NCBI GenBank assembly: GCA_934717855.1
Contig: CAKUZI010000002.1
Coordinates: 142,512 to 206,511, forward strand
Source of the DNA: an uncultured Candidatus Melainabacteria bacterium
Lineage (GTDB): Bacteria; Cyanobacteriota; Vampirovibrionia; Gastranaerophilales; Gastranaerophilaceae
Reading direction: 5' to 3'
DNA: 64,000 nucleotides
The position numbers and the translations under genes were made by a program. Of this stretch, positions 33,877 through 42,411 are shown piece by piece; positions within the stretch are counted from its first letter, which is position 1, and the number at the start of each line of letters is the position of its first letter. The notes beneath the pieces are model-generated. The model worked only from the letters and a program-made list of their open reading frames with translations. It was not told the DNA's origin and ran no database searches.

Positions 33877-36393
33877 ATGACAACAAATTTAATTCAAAAT
33901 TACATAAATACAGGTGCTAACAGGTTGCAAACTCCGCAACCTAAAGTTCAACAAGCTCAAAAGCCAAAACCTAATTTTGACATTGAACAAGAGCTTAATA
34001 ACCGTACATTTATTAAACCTTTACCAAGCAAAGGCAGATTGTTAAACGGAAATATTTTTAACGCCCCTGCAATTATGGTTAAGGACGCATTGTACGACGC
34101 AAAGGCTTTCAAACATGCGATGAGGGGAAAAGCAAATGACCACGAACTCGGTAGACTGAATGATGTTGGTTTAAAACTTGGCGGGCTTGCAATTGCCGGA
34201 TATTTATTTACGAAAAAACAAACTCCTGTTACAAAAGGGATGGAATTTGTAGGTTTAGCTTCATTTTTAGCATCAATGGCGCTTTGGCCTAAAATAGCAA
34301 TTCAATTACCGGCTTATTTAATTCATGGTGTAAACGTTCAAAAACAATATGAAGATAGTTTTGGAAGAAAAAAACCATTCTATCAAGATCCTCAATTTAT
34401 TCCTTGGGACTTGTATTCAGACAAAGAAATTGACAAAATGGGTGATAGATTAAGAGTTCCAAAAAATATTCCAAACAGACGAGATGCAATTCAAGAAAAA
34501 ATGAAAAAAATTGCAATCCAAAACAACACTTTGTGGATGTTAACAGCCGGTTTTGCAACTCCTGTAATGAGTGCGTTGATTTGCAACCAAACAGAACCTT
34601 ATCTTGCTAAATGGCTAAACAAAAAACAAAATGAAAATGCTGACAAGATTTTAACAAATTTGGATGAATATGCAACAAAATATCAAACAAATAATGCAAA
34701 AAATAATATTGAAAATATAATCTCAACATTTAAAGATAAGCCGGTTAATAATGAATTAATAGAGCAAATTGCAAATTCTTTTGATGGAATGGATTCTGTT
34801 ACTGCAGAAAGTTTTAAACAAGATTTAAGAGAGTTAATGACAACAAAAACATTTTCAATTACTCAAGATACCGCAAAATCAATAAGCGAAAATCTTGTTG
34901 CACAGCTTAAAGCAAAACATATTGCTCCTGATGCAATAAATGCAATTGTTCCAAATAACGATTTAATGTGGAAAATATTTGAAGAAAATAATTTTGTTAA
35001 CGCAAATGCAGATGACAGAGCTCTTAAACAAATTAGTGACAAGATATTACAAACAATTCAACAAAATGTCGCAATTTACAATCAAGGTAAATCTGAAGCA
35101 GAACAAGTTGATTTTGAATATATCAAGAAATTGATTAGAAACAATAAAACAGAGAAACATCCTATTAAGAGTGTCTTTGCACGTTCTACATCGGCAACGT
35201 TTAATTCTAATATTCAAGAACAATTGCGCTCTATTGCGACAGCTTTTGATAGTTTTAATGCTAAAACAAATGCTCTTAATCAATATGCAGTAACAAAAGT
35301 TGGCTCTGCTCCAGAGACAGTTATTGCAAATTACTGGAACAATATTTCAAAAGATTTGTTAACAACTCTTGGTATAAATTACAAAGAAATCGAAAAAGTT
35401 CGTTTTGACAGAAATCTTACTGGAGAACTTCTTCGAGGAAAGATTGAACAAATTGTATCTGACGATAATTTGTACAAAAAGGTTATGACTGATTTGGTTT
35501 CCAAAGTAGGTGACCTTGATATGGAAGTAAAACCTAGTGATATTATAACTTATGATGAAAAAGTCGATAGTCTTTTTGATGATTTTGGCAGATTATTAAG
35601 GGATAAAAATTTCTCAAGAACTTCTAAAGCTATTGTCGGAACAAATGAACATGACAAAACTGGCACATTGAAAAATATCCAAAAATCTTTTGCTTCTGAA
35701 AGATTATTGAGTGTAAAAAGTTCTTTCTACAGATTAATTAATACATTAGATTTTTATAGAAGAATTGCTAAAAATGTTAACAATATCGACGTTTTAAAAA
35801 TGTATCCTAGAGAAGTTAGAGAAGAATTAATTGAACTTTGTAAAATTATAACACTACAAGGACATTCTTCTGATAATGCGACTAAATTCTATATGCTTAG
35901 AAATCCACATCCGGCAGATGATATGAGTGACATTGTAGTTCAAGGTGGAAAAGTTCAAAACAAATATCTAGGTAAAAATGGTCTAAATTCTGTTACAGAT
36001 ATTCCAAACGACAAATTCTTCTATCAAAGAGCTATGCAACTTATGTTTGAAGACAAAATGGATAATATTACAAGTGAAGTGCTTGGTAATAATATTATCA
36101 GACAAGATTTTGAGGGGTATCGAGAAAAAGTTTTGAATATTATTGGTGGAGAAAACTATTTTGCAAAACCTAGACATAAAATTAGACCAACAAACGAAAC
36201 AGGATCAGAATTGAAATTCTTGTTAACGGGTATTGCACCGGATGAATTATTCTTTAAAGCCGGTCAACAAGCCTTTAATACTAAGAAATGGCTTAAAATA
36301 TTTGGAACATTTGGTGGTGCATTGCTTGGTGTAACAGTTCTTGCACAATTTTTCTTTGGGAAAATGCCAAACAAAAAGGTAGATAAACAATGA
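33877..36393 (+). CDS. Unknown large membrane-linked protein, second gene of the GH13-linked operon
   Basis: An 838-residue protein. A Q/P/K-rich N terminus (residues 1-40) leads to two hydrophobic stretches (about 105-150), FIPWDLYSDKEIDKMGDRL, a hydrophobic piece (LWMLTAGFATPVMSALI) and, at the very end, GGALLGVTVLAQFFF. These match the layout of the 343-residue neighbour, but about 500 mostly helical, Asn/Lys-rich residues are inserted before the last helix. The stop overlaps the start of the amylase gene (ATGA), implying coupled translation. No enzymatic motif was seen. Confidence 0.7.
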   Translation: MTTNLIQNYINTGANRLQTPQPKVQQAQKPKPNFDIEQELNNRTFIKPLPSKGRLLNGNIFNAPAIMVKDALYDAKAFKHAMRGKANDHELGRLNDVGLKLGGLAIAGYLFTKKQTPVTKGMEFVGLASFLASMALWPKIAIQLPAYLIHGVNVQKQYEDSFGRKKPFYQDPQFIPWDLYSDKEIDKMGDRLRVPKNIPNRRDAIQEKMKKIAIQNNTLWMLTAGFATPVMSALICNQTEPYLAKWLNKKQNENADKILTNLDEYATKYQTNNAKNNIENIISTFKDKPVNNELIEQIANSFDGMDSVTAESFKQDLRELMTTKTFSITQDTAKSISENLVAQLKAKHIAPDAINAIVPNNDLMWKIFEENNFVNANADDRALKQISDKILQTIQQNVAIYNQGKSEAEQVDFEYIKKLIRNNKTEKHPIKSVFARSTSATFNSNIQEQLRSIATAFDSFNAKTNALNQYAVTKVGSAPETVIANYWNNISKDLLTTLGINYKEIEKVRFDRNLTGELLRGKIEQIVSDDNLYKKVMTDLVSKVGDLDMEVKPSDIITYDEKVDSLFDDFGRLLRDKNFSRTSKAIVGTNEHDKTGTLKNIQKSFASERLLSVKSSFYRLINTLDFYRRIAKNVNNIDVLKMYPREVREELIELCKIITLQGHSSDNATKFYMLRNPHPADDMSDIVVQGGKVQNKYLGKNGLNSVTDIPNDKFFYQRAMQLMFEDKMDNITSEVLGNNIIRQDFEGYREKVLNIIGGENYFAKPRHKIRPTNETGSELKFLLTGIAPDELFFKAGQQAFNTKKWLKIFGTFGGALLGVTVLAQFFFGKMPNKKVDKQ

Positions 36394-38126
36394 TAAGTTC
36401 AACTAATTTATTAACAATTAAATCAAAACAAATCAGCCGAACAAATTTTACTAATTCTTCGGCACCTGCAACTGCGCCGGAACAACCTAAAACAACAAAT
36501 TCCGGATTGTTGAACTCATATCTTAATAATATGGCAATGATTAATGCTCCTGCTGTTCAAAAAGTTCAAAAAACTGAAAATACAGCTCCTATAAATTATC
36601 ATAATAATTTGAGATCATTATTCAAAAATAATGAAGCGAAAATCCTAATGATTATTCCTAGAACATTTAATGCAAAAGACGAAAACGGGAACGAATACAT
36701 TGATGGAAATGAAACTCATGGAACTTTTTTGAATGCAATAGATAGATTAGATGAAGTTAAAGCAGAAGGATTTAATACTTTTCACGTGCTTCCGATAAAT
36801 CCGACCGGAAAAATGAAAGCAATGGGTACTGCTGGCTCTTTGTATTCTCCAAAAGATTTATTGGCTATTGATCCTAATCTTGTTGATCCAAATGATCCAA
36901 GAAGCGATAAAGAGCAATTTAAAGCATTTATTGATGAATGTCACAAAAGAAATATAAAAGTAATGATAGATTTGCCAAGTTGTGCTTCATATGACATGTT
37001 TGAAGAACACCCTGAATGGATGGCAATGGAAAGTGACGGGCTTGCTAAAACTCCTCAAGGATGGAACGATATTAGAATGTTTCAGCCCTGGAAAGATGAA
37101 GGAAAAAGAACTCTTAATCCAAAATTATTGGAATTACACAAACAATTTGTAGATATGTGTATAGATTTAGGGGTTGACGGCATCAGAGCAGACGTTGCAA
37201 GAGCTAAACCTGTTGAATTTTGGGATGTTTTAATTCCTTATTCTCATATGAGAGATCCGGAATTCGGCTGGCTTGCAGAAACATATACTTATGAAGATGC
37301 TTCTCCTCAAGCAAATATGCCTTATGATAGACCTCAAGATTCTTTGAGAGCCGGCTTTGATATGATTTACGGTCAATATCACATTTTCCATGAATGGCCT
37401 GATGCAACTACATTTATGAATTATATAAAAGAACAGCTTGATATGTCATACAGCTTGCCAAAAGGGAAATCCCTAATCGGTTCATTTGCGACTCACGATG
37501 ATATTTCGCCAATGTATCATGGCGGTGCAGATTATTGCAACTTGACTATGGGATTACAAGCAACACTTCCTATGCTTAATCCTTATATTGTAGACGGTTA
37601 TCAATCCGGTGATTATTATTCTTATAAATATGAAAATCAAAATAATCCTGTAACACAAACAGATAACAATGAAATGACTGTTCATAGAGGCAGACTAGAT
37701 ATTTTTAATCTTTCAAGAAAACCCGGTGGAAATCAACCTGAAATCGGTAAATTTATGAAGAGCGCATTTGATATGCGTGACAAATACAAAGACGTAATTA
37801 CAAAGGGAACATTTATTCAATTAGACAAGGAAAAAGACAAAAACGATCAAATTATTGCTTATGCAAGACATTTGAACGGGAAAACTCTTCTTGTAATTGC
37901 AAATAAAAATGTCGACAGGTCTGTAGCTTGTAACGTAAAAGTTCCTACTTTAAAATCGACTCAAGAACTTAACAACTTACTTCCATCTTATGGAAAACAA
38001 AGTATATTACAGGCTCACGACGGCTATTTAAGTGTTGAATTGGGACCTGCGAGAGTTCATGTATTTGAAATCGATACCCCAAATATTGAAAATTACACAA
38101 ATAAAATTTATAAACAAAACATATAA
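36390..38126 (+). CDS. GH13 alpha-amylase-type glycoside hydrolase
   Basis: A 578-residue protein. A low-complexity N-terminal arm (about 70 residues) has no signal peptide, so the enzyme is probably cytoplasmic. The (beta/alpha)8 barrel shows the GH13 landmarks: GVDGIRADVARA (nucleophile Asp, about residue 267), WLAETYTY (acid/base Glu, about 298) and FATHDD (third Asp, about 370). An EF-hand-like loop DENGNEYIDGNE begins at residue 97. The C-terminal beta domain is usual for the family. It acts on alpha-glucans or related sugars; the exact activity is unknown. Third gene of a coupled operon. Confidence 0.85.
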   Translation: MISSTNLLTIKSKQISRTNFTNSSAPATAPEQPKTTNSGLLNSYLNNMAMINAPAVQKVQKTENTAPINYHNNLRSLFKNNEAKILMIIPRTFNAKDENGNEYIDGNETHGTFLNAIDRLDEVKAEGFNTFHVLPINPTGKMKAMGTAGSLYSPKDLLAIDPNLVDPNDPRSDKEQFKAFIDECHKRNIKVMIDLPSCASYDMFEEHPEWMAMESDGLAKTPQGWNDIRMFQPWKDEGKRTLNPKLLELHKQFVDMCIDLGVDGIRADVARAKPVEFWDVLIPYSHMRDPEFGWLAETYTYEDASPQANMPYDRPQDSLRAGFDMIYGQYHIFHEWPDATTFMNYIKEQLDMSYSLPKGKSLIGSFATHDDISPMYHGGADYCNLTMGLQATLPMLNPYIVDGYQSGDYYSYKYENQNNPVTQTDNNEMTVHRGRLDIFNLSRKPGGNQPEIGKFMKSAFDMRDKYKDVITKGTFIQLDKEKDKNDQIIAYARHLNGKTLLVIANKNVDRSVACNVKVPTLKSTQELNNLLPSYGKQSILQAHDGYLSVELGPARVHVFEIDTPNIENYTNKIYKQNI

Positions 38127-38153
38127 ATAAGAAGGCACATTAAATAAACATGT

Positions 38154-38180
38154 ATACAGCCGAAACTATATCGGCTGTAT
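38154..38180 (+). terminator. Terminator of the GH13 operon
   Basis: A 10-bp stem ATACAGCCGA / TCGGCTGTAT with a 7-base loop and a T run, 28 bases after the amylase stop. Confidence 0.88.
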
Positions 38181-38231
38181 TTTTTGATTTTTTTTGTTGT
38201 TTGAGTTAAAATATTTGGGCGAGGTATAAAT

Positions 38232-38588
38232 ATGCTACAAGAATTTATAAGTTCAAAAATACATAGAGCTACAGTGACAGATGCAAATTTGAATTATGTT
38301 GGCTCAATTACTATAGATGAAACTTTATTGAAAGCTTCTAATATTAAAGAATGGCAAAAAGTTGATATTTTAAATATTAACAATGGAGAAAGATTTCACA
38401 CTTATGTTATCAAAGGGAAAGCGGATTCCGGCATGATTTGTTTGAATGGGGCTGCCGCAAGAAAAGCACAACCTGGAGATAAAGTTATTATTATTGCTTA
38501 CGGTTTGTATAATCCTGAAGAATTAAAAGATTATAAACCAACAATCGCCATTGTTGATGACGAAAACAAAGTTGCAGAAATACATTAA
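38232..38588 (+). CDS. panD: Aspartate 1-decarboxylase
   Basis: A 118-residue pyruvoyl enzyme making beta-alanine for pantothenate. The proenzyme self-cleaves at Gly-Ser in YVGSITID to form the pyruvoyl group; SSKIHRATVTDANL and the GAAAR segment are standard. GAGGT precedes the ATG. It is a single-gene unit between two terminators. Confidence 0.96.
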   Translation: MLQEFISSKIHRATVTDANLNYVGSITIDETLLKASNIKEWQKVDILNINNGERFHTYVIKGKADSGMICLNGAAARKAQPGDKVIIIAYGLYNPEELKDYKPTIAIVDDENKVAEIH

Positions 38589-38611
38589 TGTTAGAATAAA
38601 AACATGAAAAC

Positions 38612-38651
38612 AAAAACTAAAGTTTGATTAGACAATCAAACTTTAGTTTTT
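38612..38651. terminator. Bidirectional terminator, 18-bp stem
   Basis: A perfect 18-bp inverted repeat with a 4-base AGAC loop, ending in T on both strands, between panD and the convergent secreted protein gene. It touches the stop codon of the latter. Confidence 0.9.
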
Positions 38652-39447
38652 ATATTCCAAAAATCATATCTCCATAAAATGGTTCTGAGTTATCTTTAGA
38701 TTTTGGCTTTTCTGGAATTGTCCTTTCAAATCTCAATGCTCCGCCATTGTTGTCATCAATTTTTGCATCAATTGGGCGAATTGCTTTTGGATAAAATCTT
38801 AACATTATATTTTGAGAAGCAGATGGAGCTACAACTGTTTTGGAATAAAGTTTTATTTTTTCAAGTTCTTCATTTGCTTGTGCGTATGTTTTTGCAGAAA
38901 AAGAATTGTCATTTGTTCCAATTTTTGTAGAATAATTGTTACTCCACATAACTAGATCATTAACAGTATCAAGCAAAACAATTGATGTCTCTAGTCTGTA
39001 AGGGTAATATATGTCAAATACAGAGGAGATATTTAAAATTTCCCATAGGCTACGCTTGATTGAATTTTTGTTCGTAACTACTGAACTTGAAACAATTAAT
39101 ACTGACTTGCAATTGAAATAATTTCCAACTTTTTTTATAGATGGATAATCCAGTTTGTTTGAGTCTTTATATCTTTTCAAAAGTGTATTTGTTGATTGTT
39201 TTAAATCAGAGCTTTTGTTCAATTTAATTCGAACATCATATAGATCAGGTGATTTTATTTTCCCATTTGAGGAATTAAAATCTTTGATTAAATCGTTTGC
39301 AACAATTTCTGAAACTTCGTCGAAACCGTAATAATTTTCTTTTGTGTTAAATAAATCAGACGGTAAAACTAGCACATCAAATGTTACGGCTTGCGCAACA
39401 GATGTCAATAAAAATAATATAGATAAAATTCTTACAAACATTTTCAT
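38650..39447 (-). CDS. Exported protein, unknown
   Basis: A 265-residue protein with a signal peptide (MKMFVRILSILFLLTSVAQA). The mature part begins FDVLVLPSDLF, then EIVANDLIKDFN, and later has VLIVSSSVV and SIVLLDTVNDLVMWSN. This recalls the nucleotide-binding-like fold of CsgG/LpoB/TolB-N outer-membrane proteins, but I cannot place it firmly. The C terminus is polar and Pro/Lys-rich. No good ribosome site was found; a TATAAT lies very close to the ATG. Confidence 0.6.
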   Translation of the reverse strand: MKMFVRILSILFLLTSVAQAVTFDVLVLPSDLFNTKENYYGFDEVSEIVANDLIKDFNSSNGKIKSPDLYDVRIKLNKSSDLKQSTNTLLKRYKDSNKLDYPSIKKVGNYFNCKSVLIVSSSVVTNKNSIKRSLWEILNISSVFDIYYPYRLETSIVLLDTVNDLVMWSNNYSTKIGTNDNSFSAKTYAQANEELEKIKLYSKTVVAPSASQNIMLRFYPKAIRPIDAKIDDNNGGALRFERTIPEKPKSKDNSEPFYGDMIFGI

Positions 39448-39566
39448 AACTAGATTATATCATAAAAGCAGTTAAGAAAGTTATTAATGTTACAACAGTA
39501 ATAAAGTTGAGATATTTCATATAATTGTAGGATAACAAATATTAAAAAATAGCATAGAATTCAGGT

Positions 39567-39950
39567 ATGAGATACGAAGAAATGATAGAATTGGCTAAAA
39601 AAGCCTCAGAAAATGCTTATGTTCCTTATTCAAAATTCCCTGTGGGAGCTTGTGTCTTAGCAGAAAGCGGGAATGTATACACAGGATGTAATTTTGAAAA
39701 TTCTAGTTATGGAATGACAATTTGTGCAGAACGCAATGCAATCGGATCTGCAATTGTAGATGGCGAAAAAAAAATCAAAGCAGTTGCAATTTATTCTCCA
39801 AAGATGAAGTATTGTGTGCCATGTGGAGCTTGCAGACAGGTTATGAGCGAATTCGTTTCGGCAGATGGCTTGAATATTATTTTGGAAACAGATGACGGAA
39901 TTGTTGTAAAAACGCTTAAAGAAATGTTGCCTGACAGTTTTGAATTGTAG
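39567..39950 (+). CDS. cdd: Cytidine deaminase
   Basis: A 127-residue zinc enzyme deaminating cytidine and deoxycytidine. The zinc site is complete: Cys and catalytic Glu in TICAERNAI, and the two Cys in VPCGACRQVM. YVPYSKFPVGA at the N terminus is the substrate-binding signature. It probably forms an operon with the small zinc-ribbon-like gene 3 bases downstream. Confidence 0.95.
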   Translation: MRYEEMIELAKKASENAYVPYSKFPVGACVLAESGNVYTGCNFENSSYGMTICAERNAIGSAIVDGEKKIKAVAIYSPKMKYCVPCGACRQVMSEFVSADGLNIILETDDGIVVKTLKEMLPDSFEL

Positions 39951-39953
39951 ATT

Positions 39954-40181
39954 ATGTACTTGTTTGAACTTATTACAAAATATATAAAGGGTAAAAAATA
40001 TAGCAAAAAACTTGATTTTGATCCGTTTGCTCAAGATGAAGAAACCCCTGAATTTAATTCAGAAAATTGTGAGCACGTTTTTCTGCCAATTGATAGCACT
40101 GAAGAAACCCTTGCTTGTTCAAAGTGTGGACTTGTCGTAAATCGCAAAGATTTAAAAGATGTGAATATATTTAAGCGTTAA
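39954..40181 (+). CDS. Small protein with one CxxC, unknown
   Basis: A 75-residue protein with a basic N-terminal helix, an acidic stretch (FAQDEETPEFNSE) and NCEH...LACSKCGLVVN, which could form half of, or a small, zinc ribbon. It starts 3 bases after the cdd stop and is probably co-expressed. Function unknown. Confidence 0.6.
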   Translation: MYLFELITKYIKGKKYSKKLDFDPFAQDEETPEFNSENCEHVFLPIDSTEETLACSKCGLVVNRKDLKDVNIFKR

Positions 40182-40225
40182 TTGCTTGAAATATATAATC
40201 GAGACAACTTTTTGGACAAATTTAA

Positions 40226-41461
40226 TTACTTTTTGCTTAACATCATTTGTGATAATACATTTTTTGCAGATTGAAGTTGTGCGTCGTTGTTGTTCTTTAC
40301 ATCTTGAATACTAATGTTTACTTTGATGTCAGGAGTAATCCCTTTTTTATTAATATCTGTTCCGTTCGGAGTTAAGTATTTTGCAACAGTTAGGTTTAAT
40401 CCTGTTTCATTAGGCATTGGAATGATTTTTTGCACCATACCTTTTCCATAGGTTTTTGTCCCCAAAAGTTTAGCCTTGTTGTAATCTTTCAGTGCGCCAG
40501 ATAATATTTCACTGGCACTGGCTGAATTGCCGTCAACAAGTACTATTGTAGGTTTTTTGACCCCAAATTCGGTATCTTGAGCATTAATATCATATTTATA
40601 TCCGTTTCTTCCTACAATGCTTACAATATTCCCTTTTGGAATGAACAAGTTTGCAATAAATACTGCATTTGGCAATAGTCCTCCGGTGTTTCCTCGCAAA
40701 TCAAGAATTAAACCTTGCGTGTTTTTAGTTTTTTCCAAAGCTTCCAAAAATTCATTAGGAGTTGTTGAACCGATAAAACTTGTAATTTGAATATAACCGA
40801 TATTTTTATCAAGAACAGAACTTTTTACTGTTTTAATTTTTATTTCTTTGCGCATAACTCTTTTGGTCAATTTGTCGTTATTACGCATAATGGTTATATT
40901 TACAAAGCTATTTTCCGGTCCTTTGACAAGGTTTGCAACTTCAGAAAGCGAAAGTCCGTTTACTTCTTTCCCGTCAATTGCAATGATTATATCTTTTGGT
41001 AAAAGATTGGCAAATTGAGCCGGAGTTCCCTCCATTACATTTACAATATGAACTTTACCTGCCACTGATGCAATATTTACACCAATTCCGGTAATTTTTG
41101 AATTGATAGAATTATTTTGTTCCAGATACTCAGACCTTGACATATACCTTGAGTAAGGATCATTCAGACTTGCTAGCATAGTGTCAATTGCAACTTTTGC
41201 ATCTTCATCCGTTTTAATTTGCCCGTGGTAATGAAGTTTCCAATGATTCCAATCTTGCTCATTAAGCTCTGCGTCATAATAATTATCACGAATAACTTTC
41301 CAACTGTTGTCAAAAAGTTTTTGTGATGAAATTTTGTCGTGGTCAACCATATCAGTCGGTTCAGTTATTTCAGAATTATCTACACTTATAAAAACTCTGT
41401 TTAGAACAATTAATGTAGTAACCAACAATATAAATATAATGATTTGACTTTTCTTCTTCAT
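40226..41461 (-). CDS. C-terminal processing peptidase (S41)
   Basis: A 411-residue serine protease of the CtpA/Prc type. It has an N-terminal membrane or signal helix (IIIFILLVTTLIVLNRVFI), a PDZ domain (about residues 110-195, GIGVNIASVAGKVHIVNV...GTPAQFANLLPKDIIIAIDG) and the S41 core: Ser in DGNSASASEIL and Lys in GTKTYGKGMVQ. It trims C termini of envelope proteins in the periplasm. ATG 41461 is preferred; a GTG 6 codons upstream also lacks a good ribosome site. Confidence 0.92.
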   Translation of the reverse strand: MKKKSQIIIFILLVTTLIVLNRVFISVDNSEITEPTDMVDHDKISSQKLFDNSWKVIRDNYYDAELNEQDWNHWKLHYHGQIKTDEDAKVAIDTMLASLNDPYSRYMSRSEYLEQNNSINSKITGIGVNIASVAGKVHIVNVMEGTPAQFANLLPKDIIIAIDGKEVNGLSLSEVANLVKGPENSFVNITIMRNNDKLTKRVMRKEIKIKTVKSSVLDKNIGYIQITSFIGSTTPNEFLEALEKTKNTQGLILDLRGNTGGLLPNAVFIANLFIPKGNIVSIVGRNGYKYDINAQDTEFGVKKPTIVLVDGNSASASEILSGALKDYNKAKLLGTKTYGKGMVQKIIPMPNETGLNLTVAKYLTPNGTDINKKGITPDIKVNISIQDVKNNNDAQLQSAKNVLSQMMLSKK

Positions 41462-41646
41462 ACCAATATTTAACACCAAGGATTTTTTATAATCAATATC
41501 CTTTTTTAGTAGGCAAGTAGGAGAAGATGTATGTTTGTTACGGATAAAATGTTATTATTGACATTATAATTAGCAATTAAATACTATAATGATAGTTTTT
41601 GTAGCAGATTTCGCCTCTATTCCTCTTAGCTTCTAGTCTACTTAGC

Positions 41647-42339
41647 TTACAAATCCTCAAATCCAGGGGATGTTGACGGTAAATTTTTGTAACCCTCATT
41701 AGACATAACAGTCTTTTTAATATATTTGCTTGAGTATCCGCCTCGTTCAAATAATTTTTTTAATTGATTTTCCCTTACAACAAGCGGATGTAGCTCGTCA
41801 TTGCTTTCTGGATAAAGTTTTGAAATTTCGTACCAAACAGAAGCTTCCATTGTCCAAGCGTAAGTTTCTTCTGCCAAAGAATTATATTCGTCTTGATGAA
41901 GAGCTTCATGTGAAAGTAAAGCAGACAAAGCTCCCGGAGGTGCATCTTTGTGGCGAGGGTTTATGTATATAAATAATTGCTTGTTCTTTTTCCAGCCTAG
42001 AGCATCAAAATTTGCGTAATCAGGGTTAATAGTTCCTAAATCTCTAAATTCGATTTTTACCGGACGTCCGGATAGGTTATTTCCCAAAATTGCATTGCGA
42101 GAAAATTCTCCATTAGTACCTGTTAACATATCCAGAGCAACGTAGATAACTTCGTCTTTACCAACTTCTTTGTACATTGGTGTTATTTGTTTTACGTAAT
42201 TGTATGTGTATTTTGCCGGATAAGTTTTTGGCATTTCTATTAATGATAAATCTTGCTTCTTAGCCGAAAGTGCAGGCAATTGCATAAAAACAGCAATTGC
42301 TGATAAAAATATAATTTTTTTCAAATTCTTATTAATCAC
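41647..42339 (-). CDS. Exported HExxH putative metalloprotease
   Basis: A 230-residue protein with a signal peptide (KKIIFLSAIAVFMQLPALSA). The middle contains LLSHEALHQDEYNSLAEETYAW: HEALH is a zinc-binding HExxH, and the downstream Glu in EETYAW could be the third ligand, as in gluzincins. No substrate hint. The start is GTG with AGGAG 8 bases upstream. A dispersed short repeat (CTTAGCTTCTAG type) abuts the 3' end. Confidence 0.65.
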   Translation of the reverse strand: MINKNLKKIIFLSAIAVFMQLPALSAKKQDLSLIEMPKTYPAKYTYNYVKQITPMYKEVGKDEVIYVALDMLTGTNGEFSRNAILGNNLSGRPVKIEFRDLGTINPDYANFDALGWKKNKQLFIYINPRHKDAPPGALSALLSHEALHQDEYNSLAEETYAWTMEASVWYEISKLYPESNDELHPLVVRENQLKKLFERGGYSSKYIKKTVMSNEGYKNLPSTSPGFEDL

Positions 42340-42411
42340 AAATATTCTCCTATAATATTAAAAACTACTCTTGTAGTAATATTATAATTGTATTAATTCC
42401 AACGTCAAATT

